Source: Lachnospiraceae bacterium (GTDB taxonomy: Bacteria; Bacillota; Clostridia; Lachnospirales; Lachnospiraceae). Taken from it: a stretch of 64,000 bases of DNA. Position 1 is the first letter of the stretch. Each line of letters starts with the position of its first letter. The stretch covers positions 1-64,000 of the forward strand of contig JAEDCQ010000009.1 of the NCBI GenBank assembly GCA_016294075.1, read 5' to 3'. The position numbers were made by a program, and so were the translations under genes. The notes beneath the pieces were generated by a model that did no database searches, was not told where the DNA came from, and saw nothing but the letters and a program-made list of their open reading frames with translations. Positions 24,638-32,853 of this stretch are shown here, piece by piece.

Positions 24638-26059
24638 TTAGTTCTTTCTTAACCCCTTCGGATAATGGTTCTTCATAACGTTTCCGGCGAGTTTTCCCCA
24701 CCCAAGGCTGTAGCCATCTACCGTAATCAGATACCAGCCCTTTTCTCCTTCTGCAGCAAATATATTCCCTTTAAGATAAGCGGCAGCTTCCGTACTGCTA
24801 CTGTCAAGATTCCATGTATGCGCGACATCCTCCGCACGAAGTGCCAGCGCCAATGCATGGGAAGGCTCAAAACGATTTTTTAAAATGGTTCCTAAATGCA
24901 GACCGGGACGCAAAACCTTTAATCCTTTTAGGCCCGGCATCTGTTCCGGAATCAGATATAACTGATCTCCAAAACGAAAATATGTTTTTTTATCTGCTGT
25001 CTTCAACCAATCGGCTTTTATTTCCGTATTCAAAAAAGCTTCGTATTCCTTACAGTCTTTTAACGAAACCATCTTTTCTGTGCCATTACGCGAAAGAAGT
25101 CTGTCAGCCGCTCCAATAAGAGTTCCTGATTTTACCAGAACTGCCGCAAAATGCCCCTCCCCCTTTATCTTATGCGGAAACAGACGAATTGTTCCTGTAA
25201 GCTGCTCTTTGACAGAAGCTTCTATTTCTCCCAACTCCATCTCTGCCCAGGCAGGATTTCCCGGCTCCATTCCGTCCGTAAACGGGACCTCACATACCAA
25301 AAAATCCGGATGTTTCTGTAAAAATCTTGCAATTACACATTCGTTTTCCAACGGCGCAAAGGTGCATGTTGAATAGACTATGCGTCCGCCCGGTAATAAC
25401 ATCTGTGCAGCGGCTTCTAAAATATCTTCCTGCCTGTCCGCACACATTTTAACATTTTCAGGACTCCACTGTGTATATGCCTCCTCGTTTTTACGAAACA
25501 TTCCTTCCCCCGAACAGGGCGCATCGACCATAATACGATGAAAAAATCCGGCAAATATCCCGGCAAGCTTCTGCGGCGTTTCATTTATAACAAGTGCGTT
25601 GCGAATGCCCATCCTTTCGATATTTTCAGATAGAATTTTTGCACGTGACGGAACAAATTCATTGCAAACAAGAAGACCTTCGCCCTGCATTGCAGCGGCA
25701 ATCTGTGTTGCCTTGCCTCCCGGTGCAGAGCATAAATCCAGTACACGCTCTCCCGGTTTGGCATCCAATAAAACTGCCGGAAGCTGAGCACTCGGTTCCT
25801 GAATATAATAAACTCCTGCCGCATGATACGGATGCTTTCCCGGTGTATCCTTCCCTGTAAAATAGTAACCGTTTTCTGACCAGAGCACAGGTGTTAAAGA
25901 AAAAGGCGCCTGCTTTAAAAAAGCAGAAACCTCTCCTTTTAACGGATTGAATCGCAATGCCTGATGCTTTTCCCTGTCATAGCAGCTTTCAAACTCTTCG
26001 TATTCTTTTCCAAGCATTTGTTTCATTCTACCAACGAATTCTTTTGGAAGCATATCCAT
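24638..26059 (-). CDS. RsmB/RsmF-type rRNA cytosine-C5 methyltransferase
   Basis: The 473-aa protein is a SAM-dependent m5C RNA methyltransferase of the NOL1/NOP2/Sun family. It shows the SAM motif VLDLCSAPGGKATQIAA (about 107-123), the catalytic motif VDAPCSGEGMFRKNEEAY (PCS Cys near 180), and STCTFAPLENE with the second Cys. A C-terminal extension of about 170 residues resembles the PUA-like region of RsmF/YebU. The likely target is a 16S or 23S rRNA cytosine. It starts behind AGGAG and lies 17 nt after the ABC-F gene. Confidence 0.9.
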   Translation of the reverse strand: MDMLPKEFVGRMKQMLGKEYEEFESCYDREKHQALRFNPLKGEVSAFLKQAPFSLTPVLWSENGYYFTGKDTPGKHPYHAAGVYYIQEPSAQLPAVLLDAKPGERVLDLCSAPGGKATQIAAAMQGEGLLVCNEFVPSRAKILSENIERMGIRNALVINETPQKLAGIFAGFFHRIMVDAPCSGEGMFRKNEEAYTQWSPENVKMCADRQEDILEAAAQMLLPGGRIVYSTCTFAPLENECVIARFLQKHPDFLVCEVPFTDGMEPGNPAWAEMELGEIEASVKEQLTGTIRLFPHKIKGEGHFAAVLVKSGTLIGAADRLLSRNGTEKMVSLKDCKEYEAFLNTEIKADWLKTADKKTYFRFGDQLYLIPEQMPGLKGLKVLRPGLHLGTILKNRFEPSHALALALRAEDVAHTWNLDSSSTEAAAYLKGNIFAAEGEKGWYLITVDGYSLGWGKLAGNVMKNHYPKGLRKN

Positions 26060-26076
26060 TCTCCTGCCATTTATCT

Positions 26077-27630
26077 TTATATCCGTGTTGTATATTCCGT
26101 AAAATCCCAGACTTCATCTGCCAATCCGTCATAAAATTCCGGTTCATGGCAGACAAGAAGTATACTACCGCTATATTCCTTTAAGGCGCGCTTCAGTTCG
26201 TCTTTTGCATCTACATCTAAATGATTAGTCGGTTCATCCAATACAAGTAAATTGCTCTGGCGGTTTATAAGCTTACATAATCTGACTTTTGCCTGTTCTC
26301 CACCGCTTAATACCTTTACCTTGCTCTCGATGTGCTTTGTGGTCAGACCGCACTTTGCAAGAGCAGAGCGCACCTCATACTGCGAATATCCCGGAAATTC
26401 AGACCATATTTCTTCTATGCAGGTATTATCAGCTCCCTTTTTGCTTTCCTGCTCAAAATAACCGATTTCCAGATAATCCCCAAGCTCTACGCTTCCTTTT
26501 AAAGCTTTTGTAAGTCCAAGAATGCTTTTTAATAATGTACTCTTTCCGATACCGTTCGCACCTGTAATGACAATTTTCTTACCACGCTCCATTGTGAGAT
26601 TAAGAGGCTTAGAAAGCGGTTCCTCATACCCGATTACCAAATCCCTTGTAATAAACGGAAACCGACCACTTGTCCTGGCTTCCAAAAATTGAAATTCCGG
26701 CTTCGGTTTTTCTGCTGCCAACTCTATAACATCCATTTTATCCAGCTTCTTCTGTCTGGACATTGCCATATTCCGCGTTGCGACTCTTGCTTTATTTCTT
26801 GCCACAAAATCCTTTAAATCCGCAATCTCCTTCTGCTGGCGATTATATGCAGCCTCCAGCTGTGATTTTTTCATGGCATATACTTCTTCAAATTTATTAT
26901 AATCCCCTACATATCGATTCAGTTCCTGATTATCCATATGATAGATAATATTTACAACACTGTTTAAAAACGGTATGTCATGTGAAATCAGAATGAACGC
27001 ATTCTCGTATTCGTTCAGATATCTTTTGAGCCATTCGATGTGCTCTGCATCCAGATAATTTGTCGGCTCATCAAGTAAAAGAATATCCGGCTTCTCCAAT
27101 AAAAGCTTGCCAAGCAGAATTTTTGTACGCTGCCCTCCGCTTAACTCGGATACATCCTTAGAAAGACCAATCGCCGTCAGCCCCAACGCTCTTGCAACTT
27201 CTTCTACCTTGGAATCAATCATGTAAAAGTCATGCATTGTAAGAAGGTCCTGAATCGTTCCAAGCTCCTCCATATACGCGTCCAATTCTTCCGGGGTACA
27301 GTCTCCCATTTTGTCACAAATATCATTCATCTGTGCTTCCATTTCAAACAAAAAATTGAAAGCTGACGAAAGTACATCCCGAATGGTCATTCCTTTTTCT
27401 AAAACCGTGTGCTGGTCCAGATAACCCACGCGGACACGCTTTGCCCACTCAACTTTTCCTTCATCAGGCATAAGCTTTCCGGTAATAATATTCATGAAGG
27501 TAGATTTTCCTTCCCCGTTTGCACCAATCAGACCGATATGCTCTCCCTTTAATAAACGAAAGGATACATCATTAAAAATGGCTCTGTCTCCAAAGCCATG
27601 TGTTAAGTGTTCAACATTTAAAATACTCAT
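26077..27630 (-). CDS. ABC-F family ATPase
   Basis: ABC-F proteins are soluble tandem ATPases that bind the ribosomal E site and modulate translation or give antibiotic protection. This 517-aa protein has two nucleotide-binding domains: Walker A GANGEGKST (37-45) with signature LSGGQRTKI, and Walker A GANGIGKST (about 352-360) with signature LSGGEQAKV. Both Walker B motifs read LLLDEPTNYLD/LVLDEPTNHLD. A charged linker of about 80 residues joins them (KKSQLEAAYNRQQKEIADL). There are no membrane segments. The overall form resembles the housekeeping YkpA/YbiT group rather than a known resistance subfamily. This is judged by eye and is uncertain. Confidence 0.9.
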   Translation of the reverse strand: MSILNVEHLTHGFGDRAIFNDVSFRLLKGEHIGLIGANGEGKSTFMNIITGKLMPDEGKVEWAKRVRVGYLDQHTVLEKGMTIRDVLSSAFNFLFEMEAQMNDICDKMGDCTPEELDAYMEELGTIQDLLTMHDFYMIDSKVEEVARALGLTAIGLSKDVSELSGGQRTKILLGKLLLEKPDILLLDEPTNYLDAEHIEWLKRYLNEYENAFILISHDIPFLNSVVNIIYHMDNQELNRYVGDYNKFEEVYAMKKSQLEAAYNRQQKEIADLKDFVARNKARVATRNMAMSRQKKLDKMDVIELAAEKPKPEFQFLEARTSGRFPFITRDLVIGYEEPLSKPLNLTMERGKKIVITGANGIGKSTLLKSILGLTKALKGSVELGDYLEIGYFEQESKKGADNTCIEEIWSEFPGYSQYEVRSALAKCGLTTKHIESKVKVLSGGEQAKVRLCKLINRQSNLLVLDEPTNHLDVDAKDELKRALKEYSGSILLVCHEPEFYDGLADEVWDFTEYTTRI

Positions 27631-27688
27631 CCGTACTCCTATATCCTATAAAATATATTCGTCAATTACCTGTACAATACCGTCCTCT

Positions 27689-28621
27689 TTATTCATTTTC
27701 AAATAACGGTGTGGAAAAATAGCGCTCTGCCGTGTCCGGCAAAACGGTAACAACAGTCTTTCCTTTCCCTAGCTTTTTGGCAAGCTTTAATGCTGCAGCA
27801 ACATTGGTTCCGCTTGAGATACCACACATGATACCCTCAAGACGCGCTAAATCCTTTGCTGTCGTTATTGCTTCTTCATCTGTAACAATATAAATGTCAT
27901 CATATATATTTTGGTTCAGATTTTCAGGAATAAGACCGTCTCCGATTCCCATCTGCAAATGGGTACCGATATTACCCCCTGCAAGAATCGCCGCATGCTC
28001 CGGTTCAACCGCCCATATTTCGATGTCCGGATTCTGTGCCTTTAATACTTCCCCTATTCCGCTGATAGTTCCGCCGGTTCCGATACCTGAACAGAAGCCG
28101 TGAATCGGTCCTGCTACCTGTTCCATAATTTCCAACCCTGTTCTGTGCCTGTGTACCATCGGATTGGCAGGATTCTCAAACTGCTGCGGAACATAAACAT
28201 TCGGATTTTCTTCTGCCATACGCATCGCTGTCTGTAGGCATTCATCGATGCAGGCCCCTATGTTACCCGCATCGTGAATCAGCATGACCTCAGCTCCGTA
28301 ATGCGCAACCAGCTTTCTTCTTTCCTCACTTACGGAATCCGGCATAATAATAATTGTTTTATAGCCTCTTACCGCACCAATCAGCGCAAGCCCGATTCCC
28401 TGGTTTCCGCTGGTCGGCTCCACAATAATCGTATCTTTGTGAATAACACCATTTTTTTCTGCCTGTAAAATCATATTATACGCTGTTCTTGTCTTAATGG
28501 AACCGCCTACATTCAAGCCTTCAAATTTTACCAGAACCTCTGCGGCTTCCGGATCGTTCATACGGTTTAATCGAATCATTGGTGTATGACCGATGTATTC
28601 CAAAATATTATTACAAACCAT
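27689..28621 (-). CDS. Cysteine synthase family PLP enzyme
   Basis: The 310-aa fold-type II PLP enzyme resembles O-acetylserine sulfhydrylase (CysK), which makes cysteine from O-acetylserine and sulfide. The PLP Lys is K43 in GGSIKTRTA. The PLP phosphate loop GTGGTISGIGE is present. The substrate-binding loop reads EPTSGNQGIGLA (68-79), with Gln where CysK normally has Thr (TSGNTG). That raises doubt about the exact substrate; a cystathionine-beta-synthase-like or other beta-replacement activity is possible. It is transcribed divergently from the cupin-like gene, with overlapping promoter elements. No cysE or sulfur-assimilation gene is nearby. Confidence 0.85.
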   Translation of the reverse strand: MVCNNILEYIGHTPMIRLNRMNDPEAAEVLVKFEGLNVGGSIKTRTAYNMILQAEKNGVIHKDTIIVEPTSGNQGIGLALIGAVRGYKTIIIMPDSVSEERRKLVAHYGAEVMLIHDAGNIGACIDECLQTAMRMAEENPNVYVPQQFENPANPMVHRHRTGLEIMEQVAGPIHGFCSGIGTGGTISGIGEVLKAQNPDIEIWAVEPEHAAILAGGNIGTHLQMGIGDGLIPENLNQNIYDDIYIVTDEEAITTAKDLARLEGIMCGISSGTNVAAALKLAKKLGKGKTVVTVLPDTAERYFSTPLFENE

Positions 28622-28662
28622 TTTACGTCAAACCTTTCTCTTTAAATATACAAACCTTTTTG

Positions 28663-28716
28663 ATTATAAACCATTTCCATATGAATTGACAAAGATTTTT
28701 ACCTGTTTATTATAAT
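28663..28716. promoter_or_regulatory. Back-to-back promoters sharing a -35 region
   Basis: For the minus-strand cysteine-synthase gene: TTGTCA (28687-28692), 18-nt spacer, TATAAT (28663-28668). For the plus-strand cupin-like gene: TTGACA (28686-28691) and TATAAT (28711-28716), with a long 19-nt spacer. The two -35 hexamers occupy the same DNA, so the divergent genes would compete for polymerase. Confidence 0.55.
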
Positions 28717-28794
28717 TTATTTCTTTCCTTTGTATTATGTGATATATTTTTTCAGAATTATTATATTTAAATCTTTTCAGGAGGGCTAATTTTC

Positions 28795-29191
28795 ATGGAT
28801 ATTGAAATTAAAGAGTATACGAAACCGGAATATTCTCCTGTAATTGATTATGAATCATGGAGAGTTGCCGTATTAAACGATATTGACGAGTTAGAAGTTC
28901 AGAATCTCAAAACGATGCAGAAGCATACGTTGAGCGACGAGGTTTTTGTTTTATTAAAAGGCTCCTGTACCTTATTCAGTGCCGGCAGTGGTGAAACAAT
29001 AGGAGATGTCTCTGCTACTAAATTGGAGCCTTATAAGATGTATAATGTGAAGGCCGGTGTATGGCATACACACACTGGAAAAAGACAGCAGTGTTTTAAT
29101 TGTAGAAAACCGCAATACCTGCGATGATAATTCTCCGACTGCATTAATGACAGATGTTCAGATAAAGCTGCTTAGAGACAGCTATCAGTGA
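28795..29191 (+). pseudogene. Small cupin-like protein gene, frameshifted near the end
   Basis: The first 100 codons encode a small beta-rich, cupin-like protein (SDEVFVLLKGSCTLFSAGSG, then YNVKAGVWHTHT). The frame then shifts at an (AC)4 run (about 29069-29076). The uninterrupted frame ends in RKPQYLR after 110 aa. The neighbouring frame continues with the expected beta strand LEKDSSVLIVENRNT and about 25 further residues to a stop at 29191. Adding one AC unit restores one 131-residue frame. Whether this is a true mutation, reversible slippage or an assembly error cannot be told. The AGGAGG site is intact. Function unknown. Confidence 0.7.
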
Positions 29192-29195
29192 TTTA

Positions 29196-29226
29196 AAACG
29201 GCGGCACGCAGAGCGAGCCGCCATTT
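29196..29226. terminator. Hairpin terminator between convergent genes
   Basis: GGCGGC (29200-29205) and GCCGCC (29217-29222) pair around the loop ACGCAGAGCGA, flanked by AAA and TTT. It ends the cupin-like transcript and possibly the opposing hflK-flavodoxin transcript. The loop resembles the core of the dispersed hairpin element at 7160-7197 (ACGC and CGAGCC). Confidence 0.6.
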
Positions 29227-29238
29227 CAAACTCTTACA

Positions 29239-29568
29239 TTATAAAAGCTCCATTAATTTTACTCTTTTTGCTGTCACAACAGACATTATCTGAAGTGCCT
29301 CACTCTCATTTTTTCGATTAATATTCTGCCTCATTCCCGTGAATAAATGCTCCCATCCTGTCATCCCCATATTTTTTGCTTTTGCAGACATTTTCTGCAC
29401 CTTCATGGAGGCTGCCTGCCATTGCTTCCGTTTAATAGCCTGTCCGAGCTGTAAAAATTCATAAGAATGAATAAATTGTTTCAGGTCAGCGATATAAGTT
29501 ACTTCATCTTCATATACCGATGAAGTAAAATCAATCCCATATGTTTTTAGCTGATTTATTAGTTCCAT
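29239..29568 (-). CDS. Hypothetical all-helical protein
   Basis: Not recognised. The 109-aa product appears fully alpha-helical, with basic stretches IKRKQWQAASMKVQKMSAKAKNMGM and TAKRVKLMELL and no signal or membrane segment. The middle superficially resembles a histidine-phosphotransfer four-helix bundle but has no suitable His. It ends the run lysozyme-nuclease-like-GNAT-hflK-hflC-flavodoxin, starting 15 nt after the flavodoxin stop, and is probably co-transcribed with it. Confidence 0.6.
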   Translation of the reverse strand: MELINQLKTYGIDFTSSVYEDEVTYIADLKQFIHSYEFLQLGQAIKRKQWQAASMKVQKMSAKAKNMGMTGWEHLFTGMRQNINRKNESEALQIMSVVTAKRVKLMELL

Positions 29569-29583
29569 AAGCCATTTCCACTA

Positions 29584-30066
29584 TTATTCCTGCTGTAATG
29601 CTTCTGCAAACTTACTTATATTCTCCGGCAGAATTTTAGGCATCGCATTTGGGTCATTTTTCATACTGTTTGTTACTGCCCTTGCAATGAACTTATCCAT
29701 ACCTTTCAGCTTATCTAATTCCAGCTTGCCGCCAAAAGAAGCCGCACAGACCGAATGTGCAAGAAGCTCTTTATCAATATTCTGCACCAAAAATGCTTCC
29801 TCCTGTTCCGGAAAGCCGTTGCAGATAAAAAAAGCACATTTCTTTTCCATTAAGATGGATTTATTTTTCTGAATAAATTCTGATGCCGCTTTATGCAGCT
29901 TACCCATACGGATACTGCCGCCTACTACTATACAATCATATTTTGACAAATCGGCTTTATCTGTCTCAATATTACATAAAATAGCATCCTTAAGCTGCTT
30001 TTTCAGTAATTCTGCACACTCTCTTGTTGTGCCGGTCTTAGTTGCATAACAAATCGCTGTTTTCAT
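29584..30066 (-). CDS. Flavodoxin-domain protein (HemG/flavodoxin-like)
   Basis: The 160-aa flavoprotein begins MKTAICYATKTGTTRECAEL, the FMN phosphate-binding loop (TxTGTT). YDCIVVGGSIRMGKLH, the pattern of the HemG/flavodoxin 'protoporphyrinogen oxidase-like' group, follows. FFICNGFPEQEE then replaces the usual FMN-contact segment. It would act as a small electron carrier or quinone-type reductase. No haem genes are near. The ATG at 30066 has GAGAGGGAAT directly upstream, and is preferred over one four codons earlier. It follows hflC by 41 nt. Confidence 0.8.
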   Translation of the reverse strand: MKTAICYATKTGTTRECAELLKKQLKDAILCNIETDKADLSKYDCIVVGGSIRMGKLHKAASEFIQKNKSILMEKKCAFFICNGFPEQEEAFLVQNIDKELLAHSVCAASFGGKLELDKLKGMDKFIARAVTNSMKNDPNAMPKILPENISKFAEALQQE

Positions 30067-30107
30067 ATTCCCTCTCATTCTGCCGTTTTAACGGCCTTTT
30101 CCCGTAT

Positions 30108-30977
30108 TTATTGTCCGTTAAATATCTGTGCAATCGGTGAATCCTCAGATAAAATAACCGTTTTGTTATCTCCTGTTACAGATGCCTTCAATGCATCCAA
30201 GCTTCTTACAAATGAATAAAAATCTGTCTTGCTTTCATCCGCATACGTTTCGGAAAGAATCTTCATATATTCTGCTTCACCCTCTGCTTTTAAGATTTCT
30301 GCCTGCTTCTGTGCCTCAGACAGCATAATCGTTACTTCTTTATCTGTCGTATTCTTTATTTTCTGTGCTTCTGCCGTACCTTCTGCGGTATAAGTTGCCG
30401 CAATGTTTTCACGTTCGGAAATCATACGTGTATACACAGCTTCTTTATTATCTGCCGGCAAATCAAGCTGCTTTGTTTCAACCGTCAGCATCTCTATTCC
30501 GTATTGTTCAAAGGTTGTTCCTATACTCTCAATAATCGCTTCCGTCAATTCGCCGTCTCTTCCGGAGATAACTTCTTCCTGCGACATGGAACTGATAGTA
30601 TTTTTAATAGCATTATAAACAACCGTATTGATTCGGCTCTCCGCATTACCGATAGAACCGTTTAAGGTCTGGGCAAACTTAACCGGATTCGTAATCTGCC
30701 ATAATACATAGCTGTTCGTAATCATTGTTTTTTTGTCTTTTGTAATAACATCACTCGGTGCCAAATCATAAAGCAATAGCTTCTTCGGTAATGTATCTAC
30801 TGTCTGTATAAACGGAACCCTGAAGCTTAACCCCGCTTCGGATTCTACATGGTCAATCTTGCCAAACTGACGAACCAGTTTATACTCATCCTCTCCTGTT
30901 ACAACAATACAGGAAAGTCCGATAAATAATCCGATTGCAATCAATATTCCCAATAATGGTCCGACTATTTTTTTCAT
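30108..30977 (-). CDS. hflC: HflC-type SPFH-domain membrane protein
   Basis: With HflK it forms a membrane cage that encloses and modulates FtsH in bacteria. The 289-aa protein has an N-terminal anchor (about 3-27), then a band-7/SPFH domain (EDEYKLVRQFGKIDHVESEAGL and VETKQLDLPADNKEAVYTRMISERE). A long coiled helix (about 185-245) with AEGTAEAQKIKNTTDKE follows. It begins 14 nt after hflK. In this genome ftsH is 28 kb away in the same window and same orientation. Confidence 0.9.
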   Translation of the reverse strand: MKKIVGPLLGILIAIGLFIGLSCIVVTGEDEYKLVRQFGKIDHVESEAGLSFRVPFIQTVDTLPKKLLLYDLAPSDVITKDKKTMITNSYVLWQITNPVKFAQTLNGSIGNAESRINTVVYNAIKNTISSMSQEEVISGRDGELTEAIIESIGTTFEQYGIEMLTVETKQLDLPADNKEAVYTRMISERENIAATYTAEGTAEAQKIKNTTDKEVTIMLSEAQKQAEILKAEGEAEYMKILSETYADESKTDFYSFVRSLDALKASVTGDNKTVILSEDSPIAQIFNGQ

Positions 30978-30991
30978 ATTCGTTTCCTCCC

Positions 30992-31996
30992 TTATTCTTG
31001 TTCTTCATCGGATGAAACGGTTTTGTCGTTCATCGTAGTAGTGGAGAAGGGTTCTAACGGAAGAATTTTATCTACTCCGTCAGAAGAATCAATAATGAGT
31101 TTCAAATCCGGTAATACTTCTTCCATTGTTTCATAAAACATACGCTGTTTCGTGACGGTAGGATTTTTAATATATTCCGCATACATAGAATCAAAACGTG
31201 CTACCTGGCCGGATGCTTCGTTAATTCTTTCTTCTTTATACGCTTCTGCATCTTTTACAATACGGTCCGCTTCTGCCTGTGCGGTCGGAATTTTTTCATT
31301 ACGGTACTTATTCGCATTATTGATGGATGTTTCTTTTCCCTGTTTTGCTGTTTCTACTTTTTTGAATGCCTCCATAATTTCCGCTGTCGGCGGCTCGGAA
31401 TCCTGAATTGTAATATTTACAAGTTGAATTCCTATATCCTGTTGCTCTAACTTACTCATAATCATTTCTTTTATATTGGACTGGATTTCATTCTTTCCGG
31501 TTGTCAGAACAGAATCCACATCATAACTGCCGATAACCGTACGGATACAGCTCTGTGCCATATTCTTTAAAATCAATACCGGGTCCTCTGACGCATAAAG
31601 AGCTTTTACAGGATCGGAAACCTTATATTCTACAAAAAAATCTACATCAATGAAATTATAATCATTGGTAATCATAATTGCTTCTTCTTCAATTACCGCA
31701 TCCGTATCCTTATCATAGCCGATTGCAAATCCCTGAATAGTGGTATTTACTTTTCTGACCTGCTGAATAAACGGAATTTTAAAATGCAGACCCGGCGTTG
31801 TTACCGCCTGTGCCTTACCAAATGTGGTAAGAACTGCCTGCTCCTGCTCGCGAATCTGATAGGTACTGTTAAATGCCAATAGCAATATCAATAAAACTGC
31901 AAATACAATTCCAATGGTTTTAAAGATGCTGCCCGTATTTCGTTGACGAATGTGTTCAATGTTATCATTCTGTCGTTTCTTTTGGAAGAGTCCCAT
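30992..31996 (-). CDS. hflK: HflK-type SPFH-domain membrane protein
   Basis: The 334-aa partner of HflC. A cytoplasmic basic N-terminus precedes a single membrane helix (about 28-45). The SPFH domain starts IREQEQAVLTTFGKAQAVTTPGLHFKIPF and contains VNITIQDSEPPTAEIMEAFKKVETAKQGKE, typical of HflK. A coiled-coil segment with ANKYRNEKIPTAQAEADRIV and an acidic C-terminal tail follow. Gene order hflK-hflC with a 14-nt gap is canonical. A GNAT gene lies upstream, ending 32 nt... its stop is at 32014, 17 nt before hflK begins. Confidence 0.9.
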   Translation of the reverse strand: MGLFQKKRQNDNIEHIRQRNTGSIFKTIGIVFAVLLILLLAFNSTYQIREQEQAVLTTFGKAQAVTTPGLHFKIPFIQQVRKVNTTIQGFAIGYDKDTDAVIEEEAIMITNDYNFIDVDFFVEYKVSDPVKALYASEDPVLILKNMAQSCIRTVIGSYDVDSVLTTGKNEIQSNIKEMIMSKLEQQDIGIQLVNITIQDSEPPTAEIMEAFKKVETAKQGKETSINNANKYRNEKIPTAQAEADRIVKDAEAYKEERINEASGQVARFDSMYAEYIKNPTVTKQRMFYETMEEVLPDLKLIIDSSDGVDKILPLEPFSTTTMNDKTVSSDEEQE

Positions 31997-32013
31997 TTTT
32001 CTTTCTCCTTTAG

Positions 32014-32787
32014 TTATTTTGATTTTTTTACATAAATTTCACACCAGGCCGGTAAGAATCCCGCCTGAATTGCTACACTCCTTGATAACGAATGTGATTC
32101 GCTTGTCCCGTAAAAAGGAAGAACGCCGTTGTTGAGTAACCGCTGCTTCATAAGTATCGTCAGGTATGTTGCCAATCCCTGTCCGCGGTATTCTTCTCTT
32201 ACATCAACTCCTATCTGATGCACATATTTCCCATCCCGGCTTGCCCCTGCCATTCCTTTTAAACGCCCGCTGTCTTCGGGGGCAGCAACCGCAACTACAT
32301 CCGGTTGCGTTTTCGAATAACAAAGAGCATTATGAAACGGATTATCCTCTTTCATCTCCTGTATATCCTTTTCTGTATACCAGATAACCGGATGACTTTC
32401 TTCCTGATAAGCTGCATCCTTATCCGGAAGATAATAAATATGTGTATCTGCAATTTCATGGTCATATTCATTCAAAATTCTGTCAAGAAGCCGCAGATTC
32501 GGGAATTTACAAAACCAGTTCGGCTCTACATCCTTAAATACTTCCCGACAGCCCTCATAAATGGACTCATCTGTCATCAGATATGCTTTTCCCATAAAAA
32601 TAATTGCCCGGAAAAACAATTCCGTTTTTTCTACAATACGCGCGCCCGTAATTTGCTTTGACGGTGCAAGAAAAACTTTTCCCTGTCCGATTTCTTCTGC
32701 TTCCTCCAGATTGCAGTCTAATGAAAACTGCTTTTCTATAATTTCTATTGTTTCACTTGCTATTTTCACTCTGCTGTTTCTTACCAT
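32014..32787 (-). CDS. GNAT-family N-acetyltransferase
   Basis: The 257-aa protein carries a C-terminal GNAT domain. The acetyl-CoA pyrophosphate loop is VDVREEYRGQGLATYLTILMKQRLLNNGVLP (the RGQGLA motif), followed by GTSESHSLSRSVAIQAGFLPAWCEIYVKK. The N-terminal 120 residues are of the type seen in larger clostridial GNATs and may be a second, degenerate acetyltransferase fold. The substrate is unknown. An upstream TTG at 32850 in the same frame lacks a ribosome site; the ATG at 32787 has AAAGGG close by. Confidence 0.8.
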   Translation of the reverse strand: MVRNSRVKIASETIEIIEKQFSLDCNLEEAEEIGQGKVFLAPSKQITGARIVEKTELFFRAIIFMGKAYLMTDESIYEGCREVFKDVEPNWFCKFPNLRLLDRILNEYDHEIADTHIYYLPDKDAAYQEESHPVIWYTEKDIQEMKEDNPFHNALCYSKTQPDVVAVAAPEDSGRLKGMAGASRDGKYVHQIGVDVREEYRGQGLATYLTILMKQRLLNNGVLPFYGTSESHSLSRSVAIQAGFLPAWCEIYVKKSK

Positions 32788-32853
32788 TACCCTTTCTGTA
32801 TATTTTATGGAATATATTAGCAAAAGAACTGTAAAACTACAATTTTCCAAGTC

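Noticed and set aside
26077..27630. ABC-F protein as an antibiotic-resistance determinant
   Set aside because: Sequence resembles the housekeeping YkpA/YbiT type, and no resistance-type attenuator leader is seen; only an experiment could say otherwise.
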